Origin: Burkholderiales bacterium
Lineage (GTDB): Bacteria > Pseudomonadota > Gammaproteobacteria > Burkholderiales > Burkholderiaceae_B
NCBI GenBank assembly: GCA_005788065.1
Contig: SXZD01000144.1
Location: 1-14,864 of the forward strand
Reading direction: 5' to 3'
Length of the DNA: 14,864 nucleotides
This document shows, piece by piece, positions 1 through 6,848 of the stretch (within the stretch, counting starts at the first letter, position 1; each line of letters starts with the position of its first letter). The notes under the pieces are model-generated. The model ran no database searches, was not told where the DNA came from, and worked only from the letters and a program-made list of their open reading frames with translations. Made by a program: the position numbers and the translations under genes.

Positions 1-255
1 GCTGTTGTCCAATCGATACAGGTTCAGGGCCTGCATGACCGACGCAATGTCCTGCCGGGCGGCAACCGCGCGCGCTTCATCGGGGCGGCCCATGATCTTG
101 GGTACGACCAGTGTGGCCAGAATGCCGAGGATGACAACCACCACCATGATTTCAATCAGGGTGAAGCCTGCATGGCGCTTTTTGAGAGTTTGCATGGAAT
201 GGACGCGTGCAGCGGTGTCATGTTTGGCAAGAGTCCGGGACAGCAGATGTGACAT
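1..255 (-). CDS. gspG: Type II secretion system major pseudopilin GspG (N-terminal part, cut by window edge)
   Basis: GspG is the main subunit of the type II secretion pseudopilus, which pushes folded periplasmic proteins through the outer membrane. The visible part has the class III signal: a basic stretch (KKRHAG), the prepilin peptidase site G|FTLIE with Glu at mature position 5, a hydrophobic helix (VVVVILGILATLVVP), then the GspG-typical KIMGRPDEAR and a helix ending LYRLDNS at the edge. Two starts are possible. ATG at 253-255 has a GGAG eight bases upstream and gives a 30-residue leader. ATG at 193-195 gives a classical 10-residue leader but has no visible ribosome binding site. I prefer the longer one. 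The gene reads leftward out of the window, presumably into gspH and later genes, and diverges from gspC. A weak -10-like CATAAT (minus strand, 280-285) lies upstream. Confidence 0.9.
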   Translation of the reverse strand, partial: MSHLLSRTLAKHDTAARVHSMQTLKKRHAGFTLIEIMVVVVILGILATLVVPKIMGRPDEARAVAARQDIASVMQALNLYRLDNS

Positions 256-358
256 GAGATGATCTCCGAGTTTTTGCAGATTATGACGTAAATTGTCTTG
301 TTCAATGCCAGTGCCCGCTTGAGCAAACGCAAGAAATGCTGGCATGGTTGCATACTGC

Positions 359-389
359 TTGCGGTACGGGTGGGCTGGCGCGCTAGAAT
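359..389 (+). promoter_or_regulatory. Possible sigma70-type promoter for gspC
   Basis: TAGAAT at 384-389 matches the -10 consensus in five of six bases and lies 24 bases before the gspC start. The best -35 candidate is TTGCGG at 359-364, with a long 19-base spacer. The placement fits, but the spacer is poor, so this is a weak call. The rest of the 256-413 gap shows nothing else definite. Confidence 0.3.
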
Positions 390-413
390 GCACATGACAA
401 GACAGGATCTTAC

Positions 414-866
414 ATGCGCGAACGACTTCCTCTGATGCTCAACATTCTCCTATGCCTTGCCATGGGGGGGTTGCTGGCTTTTGGGCTGGTGATTGCCCGA
501 CAGCCACTGCCCGAGGTGGTTGCTGACCTCAGCCGTCCGGCGGAGGTGGCGCTTCAGGTGGACCGGTCGCCGGAGGCTCGTCTGTTGGGTGCAGATGTGT
601 CCGGCGGTATTGTGCCGCCCGCTGTCCAGATCTCGGGTCTGGTGTCTGGCGACCGCTACAGTGCGGCCGTTCTGTCCATCGAAGGGCGTCCTGCCCAGTC
701 TTATCAGTTGGGTGAAGAACTGATCAACGGCTGGGCGCTCGCGCAGGTGTTGACTGACGAGGTCGTCATTGAGAGGGCTGGTCGTTCAGCACGCGTGCGC
801 ATGCCGGATCGTCCCCCGGTCGACGGACTCATCCTGCGTGATCCGGGGTCGGCAGCCCAGCGCTGA
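414..866 (+). CDS. gspC: Type II secretion system inner-membrane protein GspC, short form
   Basis: GspC links the inner-membrane platform of the type II secretion system to the outer-membrane secretin GspD through its periplasmic homology region (HR). The 150-residue product has a short basic N-terminus, one membrane helix at about residues 9-28, a linker, then an HR-like beta domain at about 72-130 (VQISGLVSGD, then SYQLGEEL, then VVIERAGRSARVRM). It stops soon after the HR domain, so the C-terminal PDZ or coiled coil of the enterobacterial protein (about 270 residues) is absent. Short GspC proteins are known from Burkholderia-type clusters. ATG at 414 has AGGA six bases upstream. It diverges from gspG. 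The identification rests on the HR pattern plus the gspG neighbour. Confidence 0.85.
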   Translation: MRERLPLMLNILLCLAMGGLLAFGLVIARQPLPEVVADLSRPAEVALQVDRSPEARLLGADVSGGIVPPAVQISGLVSGDRYSAAVLSIEGRPAQSYQLGEELINGWALAQVLTDEVVIERAGRSARVRMPDRPPVDGLILRDPGSAAQR

Positions 867-898
867 ACGTACCGAAATACCGGCGGCTGACGGCCTGT

Positions 899-980
899 GT
901 CACCTCCCGCTGCATCAAGCAGTTTCAAGCCACCTCACGTCACCTAAAGCCATTTCAACCCACATTCACCCGCATCAAGA
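899..980 (+). terminator. C-rich, G-poor tract after gspC: possible Rho-dependent termination region
   Basis: The 108-base gap between the convergent gspC and DUF3108 genes has no hairpin followed by a T run. Positions 901-980 instead contain 33 C and 9 G on the plus strand, an excess typical of Rho utilisation sites. Short direct repeats occur within it: GCATCAAG at 912-919 and 972-979, and TTTCAA at 923-928 and 953-958, offset by 60 and 30 bases. The location just past the gspC stop fits termination of the gspC transcript. This is inference from composition only. Confidence 0.35.
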
Positions 981-2021
981 CCCCTGTTTTTTGCCCGGGT
1001 AGCTCAACAATGCGCGCTTCTGCGTTATCACCATCCCCTTTTTGTCCGTCAGCCGGATCTGCATCGGCCAAGGGTCAGGGCCCGTGTCATACCAGATATC
1101 GATGGCGGTTTTCTCGCTGCCTTCAGGGGGCTGCCTGCGAAAATGCAGGGTGTCGATGCTCAACTCTCCGAAGCGCAGTTTCTCGGTGCCCACCCGCACA
1201 AATTGCCAGTTCTCAACGGATGAGGCCGACACCACGGCCATGACAGGCGGCACATACCGGTTGCCGTGGGATCTCAATTGCAGCCCCATCTGATAGATGA
1301 CCGACAGGCGGTCGTTGACTTGCAGACCGGACAACGCAGTCTGACCGCCGTTGCTGAACTGTACTTCCTGCCGGGTTGCATCCACGGTGGCCCGAGCCTC
1401 CGGCTTTTTGCCGCGTTGCTCGCTGTACTGCCGGGTTGAAAATCCCAGTTCATCCCATATGCCGCTGCTATGCTGTGTCAGCAGCCCCGAATACAACAGC
1501 GCCATGAACCCCAGCGCCTCTCCGCGACTGCTCATCTCATAGTGCCCGTCGTCAAACTTTAGCGTGTGCGTCATGGCGGCGAGCGGCTCGCCGTCACCTT
1601 CGCCCAGATAAACTTGAAATTGCAGTTGGCCTGACTGGGGCAGTGATCTGGCGTCCCCGCGGACATCAGGCGCATCAGATGGCCGATCGTGTGCCTGCGG
1701 GTCCACAGATTGCTCGGGCTCCTTCCGCTCATTCTCCTTGCCCGGACTGTTGGCAGGATCGGTCTGAGCGGCGGCGGTGGATGTGGCGGATACGGCGGAC
1801 GTGGCGGGTGGAGCCGTTGACGCTTTTTTGGGAATCGAGCGCGGTGCTGCAGGGGACACGGCGGTCAGCATGACAGTTGCGCTGCCGTTCAACTGATCCG
1901 GCTGGGCACCCCACCCGGCATCCAGACCCAGATCGACTCCGCGCAACAGCAGCCAGTGACTGCCCAGCGACAGGATCGCGGCGGCCAGCAGGATGCGTCG
2001 TGATGGACGGGGTTGCTTCAT
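975..2021 (-). CDS. DUF3108 domain-containing membrane-anchored protein
   Basis: The 348-residue product has a basic N-terminus, one hydrophobic segment at about residues 9-26, a low-complexity linker rich in Ala, Pro, Ser and Thr at about 55-130, and a C-terminal beta-rich domain at about 131-345 that I recognise as DUF3108 (FDDGHYEMSSRGEALGF, then LSVIYQMGLQLR, then DIWYDTGPDPWPMQIRL). DUF3108 proteins are envelope-associated and of unknown function. The topology suggests a periplasmic domain on a signal anchor. The start is ATG 2019-2021, with AGGTGA upstream. A GTG directly before it could add one residue. The ATG overlaps the TGA of the M15 peptidase gene (TGATG), which suggests translational coupling. 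The stop lies 108 bases from the convergent gspC. Confidence 0.85.
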   Translation of the reverse strand: MKQPRPSRRILLAAAILSLGSHWLLLRGVDLGLDAGWGAQPDQLNGSATVMLTAVSPAAPRSIPKKASTAPPATSAVSATSTAAAQTDPANSPGKENERKEPEQSVDPQAHDRPSDAPDVRGDARSLPQSGQLQFQVYLGEGDGEPLAAMTHTLKFDDGHYEMSSRGEALGFMALLYSGLLTQHSSGIWDELGFSTRQYSEQRGKKPEARATVDATRQEVQFSNGGQTALSGLQVNDRLSVIYQMGLQLRSHGNRYVPPVMAVVSASSVENWQFVRVGTEKLRFGELSIDTLHFRRQPPEGSEKTAIDIWYDTGPDPWPMQIRLTDKKGMVITQKRALLSYPGKKQGS

Positions 2022-2551
2022 CACGTCACCTGCCGCTGGCTTTTATCTGCTTTTGTCCGAGGCGGCAAGCCGTGCAGATACCCTTCCGCTGCGTTGTTGA
2101 TGTGCAGCACCTCGCGCCGTGGCATTTCCCCAGCTGCGGCTACCGACAGGTGTACCCAACGGCCATACTCCAGGATCAACTGGTCGAAGGTGATGCTGCT
2201 GGCAGCAATGGCATGCGCAAGCTCCAGTGCGCTTCCGAATGGCGGACACTTGAAGTCGGCAGCCTGTCCGGTGCTGTGCTGCGATCCCTCGACACCGCCG
2301 ACCGCGCGGTTCAATGACTCGCAGCGAAAGCCGCTGGTGATCTGCAGGGGTGAGCCTACAAGTATGCAAACCGCCGTCAGCGTCTCGGCCAGGCGCAGCA
2401 GATTGTCACGGACCGGTTCGTCGGGCTGGTTATCGATGCCGTTTTTAAGGGCGGTGTCGGAGTGGCAGAGGGTGGCAACGCTACAATGGGCGCTGTTGAG
2501 CGTGTCCGATGCCCAAAACGCAAACTCCGGTGTTTGCACCGACCCCTGCAT
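2021..2551 (-). CDS. Endolysin-like M15 family zinc D-Ala-D-Ala carboxypeptidase
   Basis: This resembles the small M15A-type peptidases of phage endolysins, which cut peptide cross-links in peptidoglycan. In a 176-residue reading the landmarks are NGIDNQP (38-44), SGFRCESLNRAVGG (73-86), SQHSTGQAADF (90-100) with the zinc ligands His92 and Asp99, and LEYGRWVHLS (127-136) with the third ligand His134. All metal ligands are present, so an active enzyme is expected. No signal peptide is visible. ATG at 2549-2551 is chosen because homologous sequence begins about 20 residues later. ATG at 2585-2587 and a start at 2653 keep the frame open but would run into the divergent HAD gene. No start has a clear ribosome binding site. 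It overlaps the DUF3108 start by one base, so the two genes probably work together. Confidence 0.8.
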   Translation of the reverse strand: MQGSVQTPEFAFWASDTLNSAHCSVATLCHSDTALKNGIDNQPDEPVRDNLLRLAETLTAVCILVGSPLQITSGFRCESLNRAVGGVEGSQHSTGQAADFKCPPFGSALELAHAIAASSITFDQLILEYGRWVHLSVAAAGEMPRREVLHINNAAEGYLHGLPPRTKADKSQRQVT

Positions 2552-2585
2552 CGGCGCTTGGCTATTTTTCGGGAAGGCAGCAGAC

Positions 2586-3323
2586 ATGCGTATCCGGTTC
2601 AGGCAGCGCCCGCAGAGTGGGCAGATGTGTTGGTGGATAGACCTTGATAACACTTTACATGACGCATCACGTTATATCCTCCCGGAAATAGACCGTTCCA
2701 TGACACATTACGTTGCGCAGACCCTGCAGGTTGACAGCGAGCTTGCATCTACCGTCCGCCACGACTACTGGATACGTTATGGGGCGACCCTTCTCGGTCT
2801 GGTAAAACACCATGACGTGGACGCACAGGACTTTCTGGACCGCACCCATGTCCTGCCCGACCTGCAGCGTCAGGTAGTCCCCAATCCCCGCATGCGCGGG
2901 TTGCTGCAGCAGTTGCCGGGACATCGCATCCTGTTGACCAATGCGCCGCTGCAATATGCCCGGCGTGTCATGCAGCATCTGGGTATCGCCAAAGCTTTTC
3001 ACGCGGTGGTGGCTATCGACCACATGTGGATACACGGCCATCTGAGACCCAAGCCTTCCCCTCTGCTGTGGCCTTATCTGCGCAGGCAGGTGGCAGCGCG
3101 ACGGCATGTGCTGTTTGAAGACACGCTGGTACACCTCAAGCAGGTGCGCAGCCGACGCATGCATACCGCGTGGATTGTGCCGCCGGGCGCAGTGGCGCGG
3201 GGTCGGGCGGGGCGCCCGGCCTTTGTCGACAGCAAAGTGAAGCATTTTGCTCAGGCGCGGGCGTGGGCCATGCGTTTGGCGCAGACCGGGCAGCCCGGGT
3301 CTCGACGCACCTTGATGCGCTGA
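2586..3323 (+). CDS. HAD-superfamily hydrolase, pyrimidine 5'-nucleotidase type
   Basis: Haloacid-dehalogenase-type phosphatase with all four motifs in 245 residues: motif I IDLDNTL (nucleophile Asp19, acid Asp21), motif II LLTNA (Thr118), motif III RPKPSP (Lys156) and motif IV LFEDT (Glu178, Asp179). The segment HDYWIRYGATLLGL (59-72) is characteristic of the proteobacterial pyrimidine 5'-nucleotidase (SDT1-like) family, which removes phosphate from pyrimidine nucleoside monophosphates. The substrate is inferred. ATG 2586 has GGAAGG eight bases upstream. ATG 2625 (MCWWIDLDN) is an alternative closer to usual family starts. The open frame continues further upstream, but that part is antisense to the M15 gene. 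The last 24 codons are antisense to the end of moeB and probably form a dispensable tail. Confidence 0.85.
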   Translation: MRIRFRQRPQSGQMCWWIDLDNTLHDASRYILPEIDRSMTHYVAQTLQVDSELASTVRHDYWIRYGATLLGLVKHHDVDAQDFLDRTHVLPDLQRQVVPNPRMRGLLQQLPGHRILLTNAPLQYARRVMQHLGIAKAFHAVVAIDHMWIHGHLRPKPSPLLWPYLRRQVAARRHVLFEDTLVHLKQVRSRRMHTAWIVPPGAVARGRAGRPAFVDSKVKHFAQARAWAMRLAQTGQPGSRRTLMR

Positions 3324-4018
3324 AATGCGCTGGTGCGGGCATCAAACAGCAGAAGCGAGCCTACCGCCGCATTGCCGGCCGTACTGACGATTTTCAGGGC
3401 CTCTGCCGCCTGCAGGGTGCCGATAATGCCGGTCAGTGGTGCGAACACGCCCATGGTGGCGCACCGGGTCTCGGCCACGTCTTCTCCTTCGGGAAACAGG
3501 CAGTGATAGCAGGGCGACTCTTCGTCGGCGGTATTGAAAACAGCCAGCTGGCCGTCAAACCGGATGGCTGCGCCCGAGACCAGCGGCTTGCCGTGGGCGA
3601 CACAGGCATGGTTGACGGCATGCCGGGTGGCAAAGTTGTCGCAGCAGTCCAGTACCACGTCAGCGGCAGCGACTGCTTGATTCAATGCGTCGCCCTCCAG
3701 CCTCAGTTTCAGGGCCGTGACCCGCACATCAGGGTTGAACGTGGTCAGCGCCTCACGGGCTGATTCGACCTTGTCCATGCCAACCCGCTGGGGTGTGTGC
3801 AACACCTGCCGCTGCAGGTTGGTCAGGTCGACCGTATCGTTGTCGGCAATGGTGATGTGCCCAACCCCGGCGCCGGTCAGATAAAGCGCAGCCGGGCAGC
3901 CCAGACCCCCGGCGCCCACGATGAGCGCATGGGCTTTCCGGATGCGTTCCTGCCCTTCGATACCGATTTCGTCGAGCAGGATATGCCGCGAATAGCGCAG
4001 CAGGGACTGGTCATCCAC
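3251..4018 (-). CDS. moeB: ThiF/MoeB/HesA-family sulfur-carrier adenylyltransferase
   Basis: E1-like enzyme that adenylates the C-terminal glycine of a small sulfur carrier (MoaD in molybdopterin synthesis or ThiS in thiamine synthesis). The 255-residue product has the standard N-terminus YSRHILLDEIG, the nucleotide-binding loop VGAGGLGCPA (34-43), the acidic turn ADNDTVDLTNLQRQ (58-71), LDCCDNFATR (123-132), and two CxxC zinc pairs, Cys170/Cys173 (CYHC) and Cys243/Cys246 (CPVC). Cys186 in ETRCATMGVF lies where the family carries its loop cysteine. No rhodanese domain is attached. Sequence alone does not separate MoeB from ThiF firmly. The start codon is GTG (4016-4018), eight bases after the ctpA stop, so it is probably the last gene of the gpmA-envC-ctpA run. 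Its 3' end overlaps the HAD gene tail to tail. Confidence 0.9.
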   Translation of the reverse strand: MDDQSLLRYSRHILLDEIGIEGQERIRKAHALIVGAGGLGCPAALYLTGAGVGHITIADNDTVDLTNLQRQVLHTPQRVGMDKVESAREALTTFNPDVRVTALKLRLEGDALNQAVAAADVVLDCCDNFATRHAVNHACVAHGKPLVSGAAIRFDGQLAVFNTADEESPCYHCLFPEGEDVAETRCATMGVFAPLTGIIGTLQAAEALKIVSTAGNAAVGSLLLFDARTSAFQRIKVRRDPGCPVCAKRMAHARA

Positions 4019-4026
4019 CGGTGCGC

Positions 4027-5466
4027 TTACTTGTTGCCGCTGGCCTTGCCGGCGGGCTTGTCCGATGCCTTGTCGTCGGTCTTTGCATCGCCGTCGGTTT
4101 TGGCTTTTGCAACCTGCACCGGTAAACCCTTGATCTTGTTCAGGGCCTGCTGCAACTGGTAGTCGTCAGCCGAACCGAACTCGATGGGTTTGCGGTCTTT
4201 TTCAGGCTTGTCTGCCTTGGCACCCACCTTGGACTTGACCTCGCCGTCCTTGTCCTTGTCGTTGGACAGATGCTTGTTCAGGTCGGCTTCACGCACATGG
4301 CTGACCACATCACCATCGGGTGTTTCTTCCACCAGCAGGTCAGGTGCAATGCCCTTGGCCTGAATGGTGCGACCTGACGGTGTGTAGTAACGGGCGGTGG
4401 TCAGCTTGATGGCCGTGTTGTTGGTCAGAGGAAGAATGGTTTGTACCGAACCCTTGCCGAAAGTTTGCGTGCCCATGATGCTGGCGCGATTGTGATCCTG
4501 AAGCGCACCTGCCACGATCTCGGATGCCGAGGCCGATCCGCCATTGACCAGCACCACCATGGGCCCTGTTTTGGCAGTGTCTGTCAGTTTGGCCAGATGG
4601 TCTTCGCGGTTGCCACGGGCATAATCCTCGGGCGATGCGAAATACTTGCGCTTGGCGTCTTCGGTCCGCCCGTCGGTGGACACCACCAGGGTTTTGGGCG
4701 GCAGGAATGCGGCCGACACGCCGACGGCCGAGTTGAGCAGGCCACCGGGGTCGTTGCGCAGATCCAGCACCAACCCTTTCAGCGGGCCGTCCTTGCTCAG
4801 CGTGTTCATCGCTTTCACCACATTTTCCGTGGTGTGTTCCTGAAACTGCGTGATGCGGATGTAGCCGATGCTGTTTTCCAGCATTTTGGATTTGACGCTT
4901 TGCACCTTGATGACGTCACGCACGATGGTGACGATCACCGGCTTGGCCTCGCCCTTGCGCATGATGGTCAGTGTGATGCTGGTCTTGGGCTTGCCGCGCA
5001 TGATCTTGACCGCATCATTGAGCGTCATGCCCTTAGTCGGCTTCTCGTCAAGCTTGATGATCAGGTCGCCGGCTTTCACGCCAGCCTTGGCCGCGGGGGT
5101 GTCTTCAATCGGTGACACCACCTTCACGAAACCTTCTTCGGTGCCCACCTCGATGCCCAGTCCGCCAAACTCGCCCTGCGTGCCGACCTGCAGCTCCTTG
5201 AAGCCTTCGGCGTCGAGATAGGTGGAATGCGGGTCCAGGCCGGACAGCATGCCGCTGATGGCTTCGGTGATCAGCTTTTTGTCTTCAACCGGTTCGACGT
5301 AGTTGGATTTGATGGCGCCGAACACATCGGTGAACTGACGCAATTCTTCCAGCGGCAACGGTTGCCGGTTGTCGCGCTGGGCGGACACGTTCACGCCGAG
5401 GCTGATGCAGACCCCGGCCACAACGCCGACGGAGATGAGACTGATGGTGCGCAATTTCTGGTGCAT
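4027..5466 (-). CDS. ctpA: S41 carboxyl-terminal processing protease CtpA
   Basis: Periplasmic serine protease that trims or degrades envelope proteins from their C-termini. The 479-residue product has a signal or anchor helix at about 7-29, a PDZ domain at about 95-185 (FGGLGIEVG, then PAAKAGVKAGD), and an S41 catalytic core with LDLRNDPGGLL (234-244), NGGSASASEIVAGAL (308-322) and TFGKGSVQT (335-343). Ser313, Lys338 and Gln342 have the spacing of the S41 Ser-Lys-Gln triad. The tail after about 400 is Lys/Asp-rich and low in complexity. ATG 5464-5466 is chosen because it opens directly onto the signal helix. A GTG start at 5559 would prepend 31 residues and overlap envC. The ribosome binding site is weak. 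It lies 74 bases after envC, and the pair EnvC plus Ctp suggests joint control of cell-wall remodelling. Confidence 0.93.
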   Translation of the reverse strand: MHQKLRTISLISVGVVAGVCISLGVNVSAQRDNRQPLPLEELRQFTDVFGAIKSNYVEPVEDKKLITEAISGMLSGLDPHSTYLDAEGFKELQVGTQGEFGGLGIEVGTEEGFVKVVSPIEDTPAAKAGVKAGDLIIKLDEKPTKGMTLNDAVKIMRGKPKTSITLTIMRKGEAKPVIVTIVRDVIKVQSVKSKMLENSIGYIRITQFQEHTTENVVKAMNTLSKDGPLKGLVLDLRNDPGGLLNSAVGVSAAFLPPKTLVVSTDGRTEDAKRKYFASPEDYARGNREDHLAKLTDTAKTGPMVVLVNGGSASASEIVAGALQDHNRASIMGTQTFGKGSVQTILPLTNNTAIKLTTARYYTPSGRTIQAKGIAPDLLVEETPDGDVVSHVREADLNKHLSNDKDKDGEVKSKVGAKADKPEKDRKPIEFGSADDYQLQQALNKIKGLPVQVAKAKTDGDAKTDDKASDKPAGKASGNK

Positions 5467-5490
5467 GGTGGCTTTACCGCTGTTGTGTTG

Positions 5491-5513
5491 ACCGGACGGG
5501 CTTTTCGTCCGGT
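5491..5513 (-). other. Stem-loop between envC and ctpA
   Basis: ACCGGACG (5491-5498) and CGTCCGGT (5506-5513) form a perfect 8-bp stem with a 7-base loop. It lies 25 bases before the ctpA start on the minus-strand transcript. On that strand it is followed by an A/C-rich stretch and no T run, so it is not an ordinary intrinsic terminator. It could be an mRNA stability or processing element, or could affect ctpA translation. Confidence 0.6.
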
Positions 5514-5540
5514 GAGTTTGCCGCAGGATGGGGTCGGCTG

Positions 5541-6833
5541 TTATCGGCCCGATGTCCACTTTTGCGGGTCAAAGGGTTGCCCCTGATGACGCATTTCAAA
5601 GTATAGACCCGTTTCAAGGTTACCACTGCTGTCCCCCACGCTGGCAATGGTTTCCCCTGATTTGACCGGGTCTCCCACGATTTTGTTCAGTCGCTGGTTG
5701 TTGCCGTAAATGCTCATGTACTGGTCGCCGTGATCAATGATGATCAACTGACCGAAGCCGCGCAGCCACTCCGCGAACACTACTTTGCCAGCCCCCACGG
5801 CCTTGACCGGAGCACCCTGCGCGGCACGGATGAAGATGCCACGCCAGGCCGGCCCGGATCCATCGCTCGAACGGGTCTGGCCGAAGCGGCCCGTCACCTC
5901 GCCGCTGGCCGGAAGTTCCATTCGGCCTTTGAGTTTGGCAAATTCGCCGCTGTCAGGTGCCGTGGCAAAAATGGTTTCACTGCGTTTGACCGTGCGCGAC
6001 TCAGCCGGTTCGCTGCTGCCTTTTTTATCGGCGCGTCGCTGCCGTTCAGCCTCCGCTTTCAGTTTGGCCTGACGGATGGCCTCAGCCAGTTCCTCGATCA
6101 GGGCGGTCATGCGCTTTTCGTCGCGTTCCAGACGGCTGGCTTCCTGTTTCTGGGTTTCCAGGCGCTTGCCCAGGTCGGCCAGCAGCTGGCGGCGCGTTTC
6201 CTGTTGTTCAACCAACACGTTCTTCTTTTTGAGCTGCGCATCCTCATTGCGTTGCACCTGTTCCTGCCGTTCTTCCTTGGCAGCCAGCAGAGCTTCCAGT
6301 TCGTCGAGTTCCTCCTGCAGGTTGTCGCCGACTTCAACTTCGGCGGCCGAAATTTTTTCGTACCACCAGGCGTCCCGGGCGATGGCCTGGCGCGACTGGC
6401 CTCCCAACCAGGCGTGCAGGGGGTTGTATTGGGCGCGCCGGTGGTGGCTGCGCAGTACGCGTCCCAGACGCTCCTGCTGCTGAACGATGCGCTTTTCGGT
6501 GTCGGCCTGGTCGATGGTGATGGAGCGGATCTCGGCCCTGAGCCGCTCGTTTTCTTTTTGCAGTCGCTGCAACTGGGCATTGGACTCTGCGATCGATTTT
6601 TCGACGGCAGCCAGCTCACGGTTGGCCGTCTGCTGCTTGGAGGTGGTCTGCTGGATGTTCTCGCGCACCGCCTTGAGTTGCTGGCGGATGGACTCGCGTT
6701 CGCGGGCAGCGGATCTGGGGTCGCGGGGGTCCGGTGCGGCCAGCGCAGCCTGCAGGCTGACGCAGGCCAGCGCCCCGGCCAGCCATGCTGTCAGGCCGGG
6801 GCGCAGACCGTCATGAAAAAAACGCAGGTTCAA
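5541..6833 (-). CDS. envC: Murein hydrolase activator EnvC (degenerate LytM/M23 domain)
   Basis: EnvC-type periplasmic protein that activates septal amidases (AmiA/B/C) so that daughter cells can separate. The 430-residue product has a signal peptide (hydrophobic about 14-31, ending LAAP), a long coiled coil rich in Gln, Glu, Arg and Lys at about 42-270 broken near 125-165, and a LytM/M23 fold at about 308-426. The LytM active site is lost. The usual HxGxD reads WRGIFIR (330-336), and the HxH near the end reads LYFEMR (410-415). This matches E. coli EnvC, which activates rather than cuts. No in-frame ATG exists between the gpmA stop and the signal peptide. TTG 6831-6833 is the likeliest start, with AAGG from the gpmA stop region upstream; ATT 6834 and CTG 6843 are alternatives. 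Confidence 0.9.
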   Translation of the reverse strand: MNLRFFHDGLRPGLTAWLAGALACVSLQAALAAPDPRDPRSAARERESIRQQLKAVRENIQQTTSKQQTANRELAAVEKSIAESNAQLQRLQKENERLRAEIRSITIDQADTEKRIVQQQERLGRVLRSHHRRAQYNPLHAWLGGQSRQAIARDAWWYEKISAAEVEVGDNLQEELDELEALLAAKEERQEQVQRNEDAQLKKKNVLVEQQETRRQLLADLGKRLETQKQEASRLERDEKRMTALIEELAEAIRQAKLKAEAERQRRADKKGSSEPAESRTVKRSETIFATAPDSGEFAKLKGRMELPASGEVTGRFGQTRSSDGSGPAWRGIFIRAAQGAPVKAVGAGKVVFAEWLRGFGQLIIIDHGDQYMSIYGNNQRLNKIVGDPVKSGETIASVGDSSGNLETGLYFEMRHQGQPFDPQKWTSGR

Positions 6834-6848
6834 AATGGATGTCAGGCC

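Noticed and set aside
2013..2585. Upstream extension of the HAD frame by 191 codons
   Set aside because: This part is antisense to the M15 gene and lacks HAD homology; ATG 2586 has a good ribosome binding site just ahead of motif I.
5467..5559. Longer ctpA start adding 31 residues (GTG 5559)
   Set aside because: It would place a polar stretch before the signal helix, overlap envC and translate the hairpin; ATG 5466 opens directly onto the signal helix.
5541..6000. EnvC as an active M23 endopeptidase
   Set aside because: The zinc-binding HxGxD and HxH positions read WRGIFIR and LYFEMR, so metal ligands are missing; the pattern matches the non-catalytic activator EnvC.
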